11,192 nt of DNA from Bacteroidales bacterium (GTDB lineage Bacteria; Bacteroidota; Bacteroidia; Bacteroidales; UBA932): assembly GCA_012513425.1 (NCBI GenBank), contig JAAZCF010000272.1, forward strand, positions 1 through 11,192, written 5' to 3'. The notes below the pieces were generated by a model that did not search any database, was not told the origin of the DNA, and worked only from the letters and a program-made list of their open reading frames with translations. Made by a program: the position numbers and the translations under genes. Position 1 is the first letter of the stretch. Every line of letters begins with the position of its first letter. Below are positions 1-6,553 of this stretch, piece by piece.

Positions 1-515
1 GCCCTACTCTTGGCACAACTACTTCAGCTATCAATGGTATGGGTATGGGTGTGGCCACATTATTTGTGCTTATCTTATCGAATATGGTAGTGTCGGCTGT
101 GGCTCGGTTTATTCCTGACAAAGTTCGCATTCCTTCTTATATTGTAATTATTTCCGCTTTTGTGACAACAGTCAAATTACTTATGCAAGCCTACATTCCA
201 TCTTTATATGATACTCTAGGCTTGTTTATCCCTCTGATTGTTGTGAATTGTATTGTGCTTGGTCGTGCCGAGGCATTTGCCAATAAGCACAATGTTATTG
301 ATTCAGCTCTTGATGGGGCTGGAATAGGTCTTGGCTTTACACTTTCGCTCACAGTGATAGGTTTGGTAAGAGAGATTCTCGGCAGCGGCAGTGCTTTCGG
401 TTGGAAATTTATGGAGCCCGATGGCATGCTCATTTTCGTGTTGGCACCAGGAGCATTCCTTGTATTAGGTTATTTGATGGTGCTGTTTAAAAAATTAAAC
501 ACTAAAAAAGCTTAG
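1..515 (+). CDS. rnfE: RnfE, electron transport complex subunit E (5' end outside window)
   Basis: This is the C-terminal part of a membrane subunit of the Rnf complex, which couples ferredoxin oxidation and NAD+ reduction to ion pumping across the inner membrane. The reading frame is open from the left edge (first full codon at position 3), so the start lies upstream. An internal ATG at 39 is not the start, because the conserved PTLGTTTSAINGMGMG segment precedes and includes it. The first two bases, gc, would complete TGC, the cysteine expected just before this Pro in RnfE/NqrD-type proteins. A second conserved cysteine is in VVNCIVLG (codon 249-251). In the family these cysteines help bind an intramembrane [2Fe-2S] cluster shared with RnfA. 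Several hydrophobic segments are visible, and the protein ends in a lysine-rich tail. rnfA follows after 3 bases. Identity is confident; the only doubt is Rnf against the related Nqr family, where the Rnf assignment fits better. Confidence 0.93.
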   Translation, partial: PTLGTTTSAINGMGMGVATLFVLILSNMVVSAVARFIPDKVRIPSYIVIISAFVTTVKLLMQAYIPSLYDTLGLFIPLIVVNCIVLGRAEAFANKHNVIDSALDGAGIGLGFTLSLTVIGLVREILGSGSAFGWKFMEPDGMLIFVLAPGAFLVLGYLMVLFKKLNTKKA

Positions 516-518
516 GGT

Positions 519-1133
519 ATGGAATATATACTTATCATCATATCGGCAGTATTTGTCAATAATATTCTACTGTCTCAGTTTTTTGGTATCTGTCCTTTCC
601 TGGGAGTGTCAAAGAAAGTATCTACAGCAGTGGGTATGTCTGCAGCTGTGGCATTCGTAATGGGCCTGGCTACATGTGTAACCTATTTGCTTCAATATTA
701 TGTGCTTGTTCCGCTCGAAATCGAATTCCTGCAGACAGTCAGTTTTATATTAGTTATTGCTGGCCTTGTGCAGATGGTGGAAATAATTCTAAAGAAAATC
801 AGTCCGTCGCTCTATCAAGCTCTCGGCATTTTTTTGCCATTGATTACAACAAACTGTGCTGTGCTCGGTGTGGCTTTGATGGTTGTTCAGAAACAGTTCA
901 GCTTTGGTGGTGCGGCCCACATGCTCAATTTAGGGCAGTCAGTAGTGTTTGCCGTGGCCAGTGCTATAGGATTTGGCCTTGCAATTACCTTATTTGCCGG
1001 TATACGTGAGCAGTTGGAGTTATCCAAAGTTCCAAAAGTGTTTAAAGGTGTGCCAATTGCCTTGATAGTTGCAGGCATTATGGCCATGGCCTTTATGGGC
1101 TTCATAATAAACTATTCTGCTGCAAATGCATGA
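519..1133 (+). CDS. rnfA: RnfA, electron transport complex subunit A
   Basis: A polytopic inner-membrane subunit of the Rnf ferredoxin:NAD+ oxidoreductase, 204 residues long, close to the usual family length of about 190-205. About six hydrophobic segments alternate with short loops. Conserved family blocks are visible: QFFGICPFLGVSK with Cys25, and FLPLITTNCAVLG with Cys113. By homology with NqrE these two cysteines and the pair in RnfE ligate a [2Fe-2S] cluster inside the membrane (family knowledge, not shown here). The REQLELSKVPKVFKG block near residues 163-177 is typical of the C-terminal part. The ATG lies 3 bases after the rnfE stop, so translation is probably coupled. It is the last gene of its operon, since a strong hairpin terminator follows 29 bases after the stop. 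The rnfE-rnfA order matches the usual end of rnfBCDGEA clusters. Confidence 0.95.
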   Translation: MEYILIIISAVFVNNILLSQFFGICPFLGVSKKVSTAVGMSAAVAFVMGLATCVTYLLQYYVLVPLEIEFLQTVSFILVIAGLVQMVEIILKKISPSLYQALGIFLPLITTNCAVLGVALMVVQKQFSFGGAAHMLNLGQSVVFAVASAIGFGLAITLFAGIREQLELSKVPKVFKGVPIALIVAGIMAMAFMGFIINYSAANA

Positions 1134-1162
1134 AGTAAAATTGACATGAATCGTCATTATCA

Positions 1163-1190
1163 CAAAAGCCCGATATCAGTCGGGCTTTTG
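1163..1190. terminator. Bidirectional intrinsic terminator between rnfA and trmH-family gene
   Basis: A perfect 11-bp stem (CAAAAGCCCGA, 1163-1173, pairing with TCGGGCTTTTG, 1180-1190) encloses the 6-base loop TATCAG. The GC-rich core is flanked by A residues on one side and T residues on the other, so a transcript from either strand ends in a hairpin followed by U residues. It sits between two converging genes: rnfA ends at 1133 on the plus strand and the methyltransferase gene ends at 1218 on the minus strand. One element can therefore stop both. Confidence 0.9.
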
Positions 1191-1217
1191 TTGTATATGT
1201 ATTACTACTTGTTGGGT

Positions 1218-1748
1218 TTACGCGCAAGGGGAGAAGATCTCCCAAAGGACTATTCCAATAGATACCGACACATTGAGTGAATGTTTGGTGCCGTATTGCG
1301 GAATCTCAAGGCAAAGATCACTTGCATCCACAACTTCTTGAGCCACGCCGTGGACTTCATTGCCGAAAATAAAGGCATAGTGGCTGCCCTCTTCGCAATG
1401 AAATAGTTCGAGACTAGTGGAGTTCTCTGCTTGCTCAACACTCACAATTGTATACCCTTCAGAGCGTAATTTTTCAACCACTTCAATAGTGTTTTTGCAA
1501 TACTCCCAATCCATACTGAATTCGGCTCCGAGAGCAGATTTGTGGATTTGGGCAGAAGGAGGCACGGCACAGATGCCGCATAAGTATATTTTTTCAACCT
1601 TGAAGGCATCGCTGCTACGAAAAGCAGAACCAATGTTATGCTGGCTGCGAACATTGTCCAAAACCACAACTACTGGAGCTTTTTCAATGGTTTTGAATTC
1701 TGATACAGAGAGGCGTCCCAATTCGTCGTTAACAAGTTTTCTAAACAT
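1218..1748 (-). CDS. SpoU/TrmH-family RNA 2'-O-ribose methyltransferase
   Basis: A 176-residue SPOUT-class methyltransferase that would transfer a methyl group from S-adenosylmethionine to a ribose 2'-hydroxyl in tRNA or rRNA. The three SpoU motifs are present in order: motif 1 HNIGSAFRSSDAF around residues 37-49, with Asn38 and the presumed catalytic Arg44; motif 2 IFGNEVHGV at 127-135, with Asn130 and Glu131; and motif 3 IPQYGTKHSLNVSVSIGI at 149-166, containing the knot-forming SLNVS block. The protein is little more than the catalytic domain. It lacks the N-terminal L30e-like substrate-binding domain of rRNA enzymes such as RlmB, and the extra tails of TrmH. The exact target nucleotide cannot be read from the sequence, so no gene symbol is given. 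It is transcribed alone, divergently from glyA and convergently with rnfA. The ATG at 1748 lies just downstream of a promoter-like site at 1769-1776. Confidence 0.9.
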   Translation of the reverse strand: MFRKLVNDELGRLSVSEFKTIEKAPVVVVLDNVRSQHNIGSAFRSSDAFKVEKIYLCGICAVPPSAQIHKSALGAEFSMDWEYCKNTIEVVEKLRSEGYTIVSVEQAENSTSLELFHCEEGSHYAFIFGNEVHGVAQEVVDASDLCLEIPQYGTKHSLNVSVSIGIVLWEIFSPCA

Positions 1749-1761
1749 AATTTTTTCACAT

Positions 1762-1794
1762 TTAGCTGCAAAGATAAAACATTTACTATCTTTG
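1762..1794 (+). promoter_or_regulatory. Promoter for glyA (Bacteroidota type)
   Basis: TATCTTTG at 1787-1794 fully matches the TAnnTTTG -7 element. TTAG at 1762-1765 matches the TTTG -33 element in three of four bases, with a 21-base spacer inside the accepted 19-21 range. Transcription would start near 1800, about 20 bases before the glyA ATG. The -7 box of the opposing trmH-family promoter lies within this promoter's spacer, so the two sites overlap physically. Confidence 0.65.
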
Positions 1795-1795
1795 C
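1768..1795. repeat. 9-bp inverted repeat formed by two divergent -7 boxes
   Basis: GCAAAGATA (1768-1776) and TATCTTTGC (1787-1795) are perfect reverse complements separated by 10 bases. Each arm contains one TAnnTTTG promoter box. The symmetry may simply reflect two similar promoters facing apart, or it may also serve as an operator for a dimeric regulator. The sequence alone cannot decide. Confidence 0.6.
1769..1776 (-). promoter_or_regulatory. Promoter -7 element for the trmH-family gene
   Basis: Read on the minus strand this is TATCTTTG, a full match to the Bacteroidota -7 consensus TAnnTTTG. It lies 20 bases before the ATG at 1748, which predicts a short leader. No good TTTG -33 element is seen at the usual spacing; the nearest T-rich candidate is TTTT at 1805-1802, about 25 bases away. 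The call rests on the -7 box and its position. Confidence 0.5.
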
Positions 1796-1819
1796 GGCGA
1801 GAAAACGCGATAATCGAAG

Positions 1820-3100
1820 ATGAAACAAGACTTAAAAACCTTAGAGTTAATTAGAAAGGAAGAAGAGCGTCAATTAGAAGGTATCGAACTGATTGCTTCG
1901 GAAAATTTTGTCAGTAATCAAGTGCTAGAAGCTCTTGGCTCAGTGCTGACTAATAAATATGCAGAAGGTTATCCTAATGCAAGATATTATGGTGGTTGTG
2001 AAATAGTTGACCAAGTTGAACAAATTGCAATAGATCGTTTGTGTCAATTATTTGATGCTGAATATTCAAATGTGCAGCCTCATTCAGGTGCTCAAGCTAA
2101 TATGGCAGTTATGATGGCATGTCTAAAGCCAGGCGACACTTTTATGGGATTGGATTTGTCTCATGGTGGTCACTTGACACATGGCTCTCCTGTTAATGTT
2201 TCAGGTTTGTGGTATAATGCTATTGCATACAAACTTAATGAAGAAACAGGTCTTGTTGATTATGATGATATGGAGCAAAAAGCTCTTGAACACAAGCCAA
2301 AGCTAATTATTGGTGGTGCCTCTGCTTATTCCCGTGAATGGGATTGGGAGCGTATGAGAGCTATTGCTGATGAAGTAGGTGCTTTACTTTGGGTGGATAT
2401 GGCTCATCCTGCTGGTTTGATAGCAGCCGGCTTGCTCAAAAACCCTGTCAAATATGCTCATATTGTAACCTCAACAACCCACAAAACCCTTCGTGGTCCT
2501 CGTGGAGGCGTTATTATTATCGGTAAAGACTTTGAAAATCCTTGGGGTTTGACTACACCAAAAGGTGTTGTCAAAATGATGTCACAAGTTATCAATTCCA
2601 GCGTTTTCCCAGGTGTTCAAGGCGGTCCTTTAGAACATTGTATCGCTGCTAAAGCTGTTGCTTTCTATGAGGCATTGCAACCCGAATTTATAAAATATCA
2701 GCAACAAGTGTTAGCAAATTCCAAAGCTATGGCTTCTGCTTTTATGGAAAAAGGTTATAAGATTGTTTCTGGTGGTACAGACAATCACTTGATGCTTATT
2801 GATCTTCGCACCAAATTCCCTGAATTGACCGGCAAGGTTGCAGAGAAAACATTGGTTCGTGCAGGTATCACTGTCAATAAAAACATGGTTCCATATGATA
2901 GCCGTTCACCATTCCAAACATCCGGCATTCGCGTAGGTACTCCTGCAATTACTTCAAGAGGCCTCGCTGAAAAAGATATGGTTGGAATTGTTGATCTCAT
3001 TGACATGGTATTGTCAAATTGCGAAAACGAAACAGTAATAGAAAAAGTGAAAGACCAAGTTCATATGAAGATGTATGGCCTTCCACTTAATAAATGGTAA
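1820..3100 (+). CDS. glyA: Serine hydroxymethyltransferase
   Basis: A cytosolic PLP-dependent enzyme that interconverts serine plus tetrahydrofolate and glycine plus 5,10-methylenetetrahydrofolate, the main one-carbon supply for purines, thymidylate and methionine. At 426 residues it has the normal family length (E. coli GlyA is 417). Visible landmarks in order are SENF (27-30), YAEGYPNARYYGGC (47-60), PHSGAQAN (87-94), LSHGGHLTHG (113-122), DMAHPAGLIAAG (193-204) with the PLP-contacting Asp193, and TTHKTLRGPRGG (219-230), where Lys222 is the Schiff-base lysine. Nothing is missing. The ATG at 1820 gives the expected N-terminus and lies about 20 bases after the predicted transcription start. 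It is the first gene of a probable operon with the 106-residue protein and LemA; no promoter or terminator is seen in the 29-base gap after its stop. Confidence 0.97.
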   Translation: MKQDLKTLELIRKEEERQLEGIELIASENFVSNQVLEALGSVLTNKYAEGYPNARYYGGCEIVDQVEQIAIDRLCQLFDAEYSNVQPHSGAQANMAVMMACLKPGDTFMGLDLSHGGHLTHGSPVNVSGLWYNAIAYKLNEETGLVDYDDMEQKALEHKPKLIIGGASAYSREWDWERMRAIADEVGALLWVDMAHPAGLIAAGLLKNPVKYAHIVTSTTHKTLRGPRGGVIIIGKDFENPWGLTTPKGVVKMMSQVINSSVFPGVQGGPLEHCIAAKAVAFYEALQPEFIKYQQQVLANSKAMASAFMEKGYKIVSGGTDNHLMLIDLRTKFPELTGKVAEKTLVRAGITVNKNMVPYDSRSPFQTSGIRVGTPAITSRGLAEKDMVGIVDLIDMVLSNCENETVIEKVKDQVHMKMYGLPLNKW

Positions 3101-3129
3101 AAGTATAAACTACAAAATATTCAAAAAAA

Positions 3130-3450
3130 ATGAATCTACGTGTTATTAAGAAGGATATTAAATTTCTTCTAAATGATTTTGTAAGCGATTGCGTTCTCTT
3201 TAGTGATTTCCAAGAAGGAAAGAAAGATAAAGAAGTGTATGAGCTTATCACAGAAAGCCTTGCATTGTCAGACAATCTCTCTTCAAGAGTGAATTTTCCA
3301 AAAAAGATTGTTGCAAATGAAAAAGGTGTTGAAAAAATCGTTCGCATGGATACTGCAGAATTAAAAGCTCACTATAAAGCTATCCAAAAAGACCTTTACG
3401 AAGGTTACGATCAGTTATTTGAAAAACTCAGCCAATTAGCTAAAAAGTAA
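3130..3450 (+). CDS. Uncharacterised small cytosolic protein between glyA and lemA
   Basis: A 106-residue protein that I cannot assign to a named family. It has no signal peptide, membrane segment or metal-binding motif, and a single cysteine. It is rich in Lys, Glu and Leu and looks mainly helical: an N-terminal helix-like stretch around residues 1-25, a central block ending in SRVNFPKKIV (52-61), and a C-terminal amphipathic stretch from about 75 to the end. Reality as a gene is supported by the tight setting (29 bases after glyA, 4 bases before lemA), the same strand, and AT-rich codon use like its neighbours. It probably belongs to the conserved Bacteroidales proteins of unknown function, which is an inference. 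A role in folate or serine metabolism cannot be claimed from position alone. Confidence 0.82.
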   Translation: MNLRVIKKDIKFLLNDFVSDCVLFSDFQEGKKDKEVYELITESLALSDNLSSRVNFPKKIVANEKGVEKIVRMDTAELKAHYKAIQKDLYEGYDQLFEKLSQLAKK

Positions 3451-3454
3451 AGTT

Positions 3455-4042
3455 ATGAAAAAAATTTCCGGCGGTATTATTGTAATCATAGTAATTGCTA
3501 TAGTAGTTCTATGGGGCGTAAGAACCAACAATAAGATGGTGACTGCTGATGAAAATGTTGCAAAAGCATGGGGAAATGTGGAAAATGTTTATCAGCGCAG
3601 AGCAGATCTTATTCCTAACCTAGTAGCTACAGTCAAAGGAGTGGCAGATTTTGAAAAATCAACCCTTACTGATGTTATTGAAGCCCGCGCCAAAGCGACT
3701 CAGACAACTATTGATCCAACCAACATGACTGAAGAAAACTTGTCTGCTTTTCAGCAAGCTCAAGATAATTTAAGTCAAAGCCTTGGTCGTCTCATGGTAG
3801 TTGTAGAAAAGTACCCGGAGCTGAAGGCTAACGAAAGTTTCAAAGAGCTCCAAGCTCAGTTGGAAGGTACTGAAAACCGCATTGCGGTCGAGCGAAACAA
3901 ATTTAATGAGACTGTTCAGCCTTATAATAGCATGATTCGCAGATTCCCTGCTAGCATAATTGCAGGAATTTCCGGCTTCGAAAAGAAAGCCTATTTCCAG
4001 GCAGCGGAAGGAAGCGAAATCGCTCCAACAGTTTCTTTTTAA
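3455..4042 (+). CDS. lemA: LemA family membrane-anchored protein
   Basis: A 195-residue protein with one N-terminal hydrophobic segment (about residues 5-22, after Lys-Lys) followed by a long helical domain, the usual LemA layout and length. The family signature is clear around residues 36-62: ENVAKAWGNVENVYQRRADL followed by IPNLVATV. Later come the LMVVVEKYPELKAN block and a conserved EGTENRIAVERNKFNETVQPYN region near 138-158. LemA proteins are thought to form a four-helix bundle exposed outside the inner membrane; their biochemical role is unknown. In many Bacteroidota lemA is followed by genes for TPM-domain proteins, but here the next gene is an unrelated radical SAM protein behind a terminator. 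The ATG is 4 bases after the preceding stop, so translation is likely coupled. This is probably the last gene of the glyA transcript. Confidence 0.93.
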   Translation: MKKISGGIIVIIVIAIVVLWGVRTNNKMVTADENVAKAWGNVENVYQRRADLIPNLVATVKGVADFEKSTLTDVIEARAKATQTTIDPTNMTEENLSAFQQAQDNLSQSLGRLMVVVEKYPELKANESFKELQAQLEGTENRIAVERNKFNETVQPYNSMIRRFPASIIAGISGFEKKAYFQAAEGSEIAPTVSF

Positions 4043-4062
4043 ACTTTTAAATTGATATCGAG

Positions 4063-4091
4063 AGGGTGACCACACAGCGGTTGCCCTTTTT
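4063..4091 (+). terminator. Intrinsic terminator after lemA
   Basis: AGGGTGACC (4063-4071) pairs with GGTTGCCCT (4079-4087) around the 7-base loop ACACAGC, giving a 9-bp stem with two central G-U-type pairs. The run of T at 4087-4091 follows at once. It starts 20 bases after the lemA stop and ends 13 bases before the next ATG, so it should end the glyA-lemA transcript. The downstream radical SAM gene would then rely on read-through or a promoter I could not identify. Confidence 0.8.
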
Positions 4092-4104
4092 GGTATATTA
4101 ATAT

Positions 4105-5028
4105 ATGGATACACGTAGGTATAATAGCTTTGTGGGCTATTTCAAAGAACATTATGGTTGCAGACTGCAAAAGTTGGTTATTGATGCCGGTTTCAGCTGC
4201 CCGAATAGAGATGGCAGCATATCAAAAGGAGGCTGTAGCTATTGTGATAACAATGCGTTCCATCCAAACTATAGTACTCCGGATAAATCCATATCACAAC
4301 AATTGGATGAAGGTATAAAATTTCACAAAGGTCGTTATCGACACACATCGAAATATTTGGCATATTTTCAATCCTATTCCAACACTTATGGCTCTTTAGA
4401 TAAGATGAAAAGACTCTATTTTGAGGCTTTATCTCATCAGGATGTAGTCGGAATTGTCATTGGAACTAGACCGGACTGCATTGATGATGCAAAATTGGAT
4501 TTTCTTAAAGATCTTGCACAAGACAAAGTAGTGGTTGTCGAATATGGAATAGAATCATGCTATGATGAAACATTGAAACGCATTAATCGAGGTCATGATT
4601 TTAATTGCGCCCGTAAAGCATTGGAGATGACAGCAGAGAAGGGAATTATGCAAGGTGCCCACTTTATTTTCGGCCTTCCCGGTGAGACAAAAGAAATGAT
4701 GATAGATATGGCACCTATCATCAACACTTTGCCCTTAAATACTGTAAAATTTCATCAACTTCAGATAATAAAAGGCACAAAAATTGAAAAAGAATTTGCT
4801 GAGAAAAGAGAAGATTTTGTGACTTTCGCTTTGGAGGAGTACATTGATTTCTTCGTAGACTTTTTAGAGAGGCTGAATCCTGATCTATACATAGAACGCT
4901 TTACCGGAGAAGTCCCACCAAGGTTTGTTAATGAGACTCCATGGGGCCTAATTCGCAATGTTCAATTGCTTAATATGTTAGAAAAAAGGCTAATAGAAAG
5001 AGATACCTGGCAAGGTAGATTGCTATAA
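4105..5028 (+). CDS. Radical SAM protein, YhcC/TIGR01212 type
   Basis: A 307-residue protein of the radical SAM superfamily, in which a [4Fe-4S] cluster cleaves S-adenosylmethionine to start radical chemistry. The cluster-binding cysteines are Cys32, Cys44 and Cys47 in the stretch beginning SCPNRDG and ending GGCSYC. The spacing Cx11Cx2C differs from the textbook Cx3Cx2C but is characteristic of the YhcC/TIGR01212 group. Other support is the N-terminal RYNSFVGYFKEHYG and VIDAGF blocks, IGTRPDC near residue 118, VVEYGIES, the GAHFIFGLPGET block, and KFHQLQIIKGT. The substrate is unknown; E. coli YhcC has not been given a firm enzymatic role. It stands between a terminator upstream and the guaB promoter, whose -33 element overlaps its last codons. 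No TAnnTTTG box is seen before its ATG. Confidence 0.92.
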   Translation: MDTRRYNSFVGYFKEHYGCRLQKLVIDAGFSCPNRDGSISKGGCSYCDNNAFHPNYSTPDKSISQQLDEGIKFHKGRYRHTSKYLAYFQSYSNTYGSLDKMKRLYFEALSHQDVVGIVIGTRPDCIDDAKLDFLKDLAQDKVVVVEYGIESCYDETLKRINRGHDFNCARKALEMTAEKGIMQGAHFIFGLPGETKEMMIDMAPIINTLPLNTVKFHQLQIIKGTKIEKEFAEKREDFVTFALEEYIDFFVDFLERLNPDLYIERFTGEVPPRFVNETPWGLIRNVQLLNMLEKRLIERDTWQGRLL

Positions 5029-5049
5029 GCGAAATGTTTTGTATATTTG
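5019..5049 (+). promoter_or_regulatory. Promoter for guaB operon (Bacteroidota type)
   Basis: TATATTTG at 5042-5049 fully matches TAnnTTTG. ATTG at 5019-5022 matches TTTG in three of four bases with a 19-base spacer. Transcription would start around 5055, leaving a leader of about 30 bases before the guaB ATG at 5084. The -33 element lies inside the final codons of the radical SAM gene. This is the best-formed promoter in the window and probably drives guaB and the three genes behind it. Confidence 0.7.
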
Positions 5050-5083
5050 CCAAATTGAGGACACTTTTAAGAGAATAAAAAGT

Positions 5084-6553
5084 ATGACACAACATTCAGA
5101 TCAAGTTATTTTTGAAGGCCTTACCTTCGATGATGTATTGCTCATTCCCGCTCGCAGTGAAGTTATTCCACGCGATGTGGTCACAAACACTATGTTTTCG
5201 CGTGACATTTCGTTGAATATTCCGATTGTATCTGCAGCAATGGATACTGTTACAGATGCAAATTTGGCAATTGCTATTGCTCGCGAAGGCGGTATTGGCG
5301 TAATTCATAAAAATATGCCAATAGAGGAACAGATGGAGCAAGTACGCAAGGTTAAAAGGGCCGAAAACGGAATGATTTACGATCCTATTACTATTAATGG
5401 TAATCAGGTTATCGGAGATGCTCTAGCGCTAATGTCTGAAAATCACATTGGAGGTATTCCTGTTGTGGATAAAAATCGCAAATTGATGGGTATTGTCACA
5501 AATCGTGACCTTCGTTTTCAGGATAACCCAAAGACCCTGATCAAAGACGTTATGACCAGCGAAAACCTCGTAACAATTGATCATGGTAACGACATAGTAA
5601 GCGCTATTGAAATTTTAAAAAAATATAAAATAGAAAAGTTGCCAGTAGTAGATAATAATGGCACTCTTGTTGGCTTGATTACATACAAAGACATAAAAAA
5701 AATTAAAAAGAATCCAACAGCCAGCAAAGACTTAAAAGGCCGTCTTCTTACCGCAGCAGCTGTCGGCATCAACTCATACAGCCTTGAAACAGTTGAAAAA
5801 TTGGTAAGTGTGGATGTTGATGCAATTGTGCTTGATACTGCGCATGGCCATTCAGTATTTGTGTTGGATACAATCAAAAAAATACGTCAAGCCTTCCCTC
5901 ATCTGCAGATTGTTGCTGGTAATATAGCCACTGCAGAGGCTGCCTTGGCTTTGAAGGGATGTGGCGTTGATGCTGTCAAAGTAGTTATCGGTCCTGGTTC
6001 AATCTGCACAACTCGTATAATTGCCGGTATTGGCGTACCTCAGCTCACTGCTGTTATGAATGCTTCCATGGCACTCAAAGACACAGGTATTCCGGTAATT
6101 GCCGATGGTGGTATCCGCTATTCAGGTGACATTACAAAAGCTTTGGCTGCAGGTGCATCTACAATTATGGCAGGATCTCTGTTCGCCGGTGTAGAAGAAT
6201 CTCCAGGCGAGGCTATCATTCTTAATGGCAGAAAATACAAGTCTTACAGAGGCATGGGCTCTTTGGAGGCAATGCAGAAGGGATCAAAAGATCGTTATTT
6301 CCAGGATATGGAGGAAGATATTAAGAAGCTGGTGCCAGAAGGTATTGTGGCTCAGGTGCCTTATAAAGGTACACTATCCGAAATCGTATATCAGCTCATT
6401 GGCGGTTTGAAGGCTGGTATGGGATATTGTGGTGCACGCAACATCGAACAGCTTCATAATGCCAAATTTGTAAGAATTACTGCTGCCGGCATGGCAGAAA
6501 GCCATCCACACGATGTATCTATAACCAGAGAAGCTCCAAACTATAGTAGATAA
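5084..6553 (+). CDS. guaB: Inosine-5'-monophosphate dehydrogenase
   Basis: A cytosolic enzyme that oxidises IMP to XMP with NAD+, the committed step to guanine nucleotides. From the ATG at 5084 it has 489 residues, matching bacterial GuaB (E. coli 488). An in-frame ATG at 5039 exists but lies upstream of the predicted transcription start and would add 15 unusual residues, so 5084 is preferred. The N-terminal barrel part begins EGLTFDDVLLIPARSEV (11-27). Two CBS domains follow at about 95-205, with HIGGIPVVD and YKIEKLPVVD. Catalytic-loop Cys308 is in GPGSICTTR, the phosphate-binding DGGIR is at 341-345, and YRGMGSLEAM is at 388-397. The flap carries YKGTLSEIV with GYCGARNIEQL behind it. One oddity: the nearly invariant Gly seven residues before the catalytic Cys is Val301 here. 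The stop overlaps the next start (TAATG). Confidence 0.97.
   Translation: MTQHSDQVIFEGLTFDDVLLIPARSEVIPRDVVTNTMFSRDISLNIPIVSAAMDTVTDANLAIAIAREGGIGVIHKNMPIEEQMEQVRKVKRAENGMIYDPITINGNQVIGDALALMSENHIGGIPVVDKNRKLMGIVTNRDLRFQDNPKTLIKDVMTSENLVTIDHGNDIVSAIEILKKYKIEKLPVVDNNGTLVGLITYKDIKKIKKNPTASKDLKGRLLTAAAVGINSYSLETVEKLVSVDVDAIVLDTAHGHSVFVLDTIKKIRQAFPHLQIVAGNIATAEAALALKGCGVDAVKVVIGPGSICTTRIIAGIGVPQLTAVMNASMALKDTGIPVIADGGIRYSGDITKALAAGASTIMAGSLFAGVEESPGEAIILNGRKYKSYRGMGSLEAMQKGSKDRYFQDMEEDIKKLVPEGIVAQVPYKGTLSEIVYQLIGGLKAGMGYCGARNIEQLHNAKFVRITAAGMAESHPHDVSITREAPNYSR

Noticed and set aside
1134..1217. Possible small RNA or riboswitch in the gap after rnfA
   Set aside because: The only structure seen is the terminator hairpin, and the two converging genes explain it. 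Nothing else conserved or folded is evident.
1749..1819. Possible glycine or folate-related riboswitch before glyA
   Set aside because: The predicted leader is only about 20 bases, too short for any known aptamer of that kind.
1417..1854. A 145-codon plus-strand open frame spanning the methyltransferase gene and the glyA start
   Set aside because: It runs antisense to conserved SpoU motifs, crosses both promoters and overlaps the glyA start. Its product shows no family pattern.
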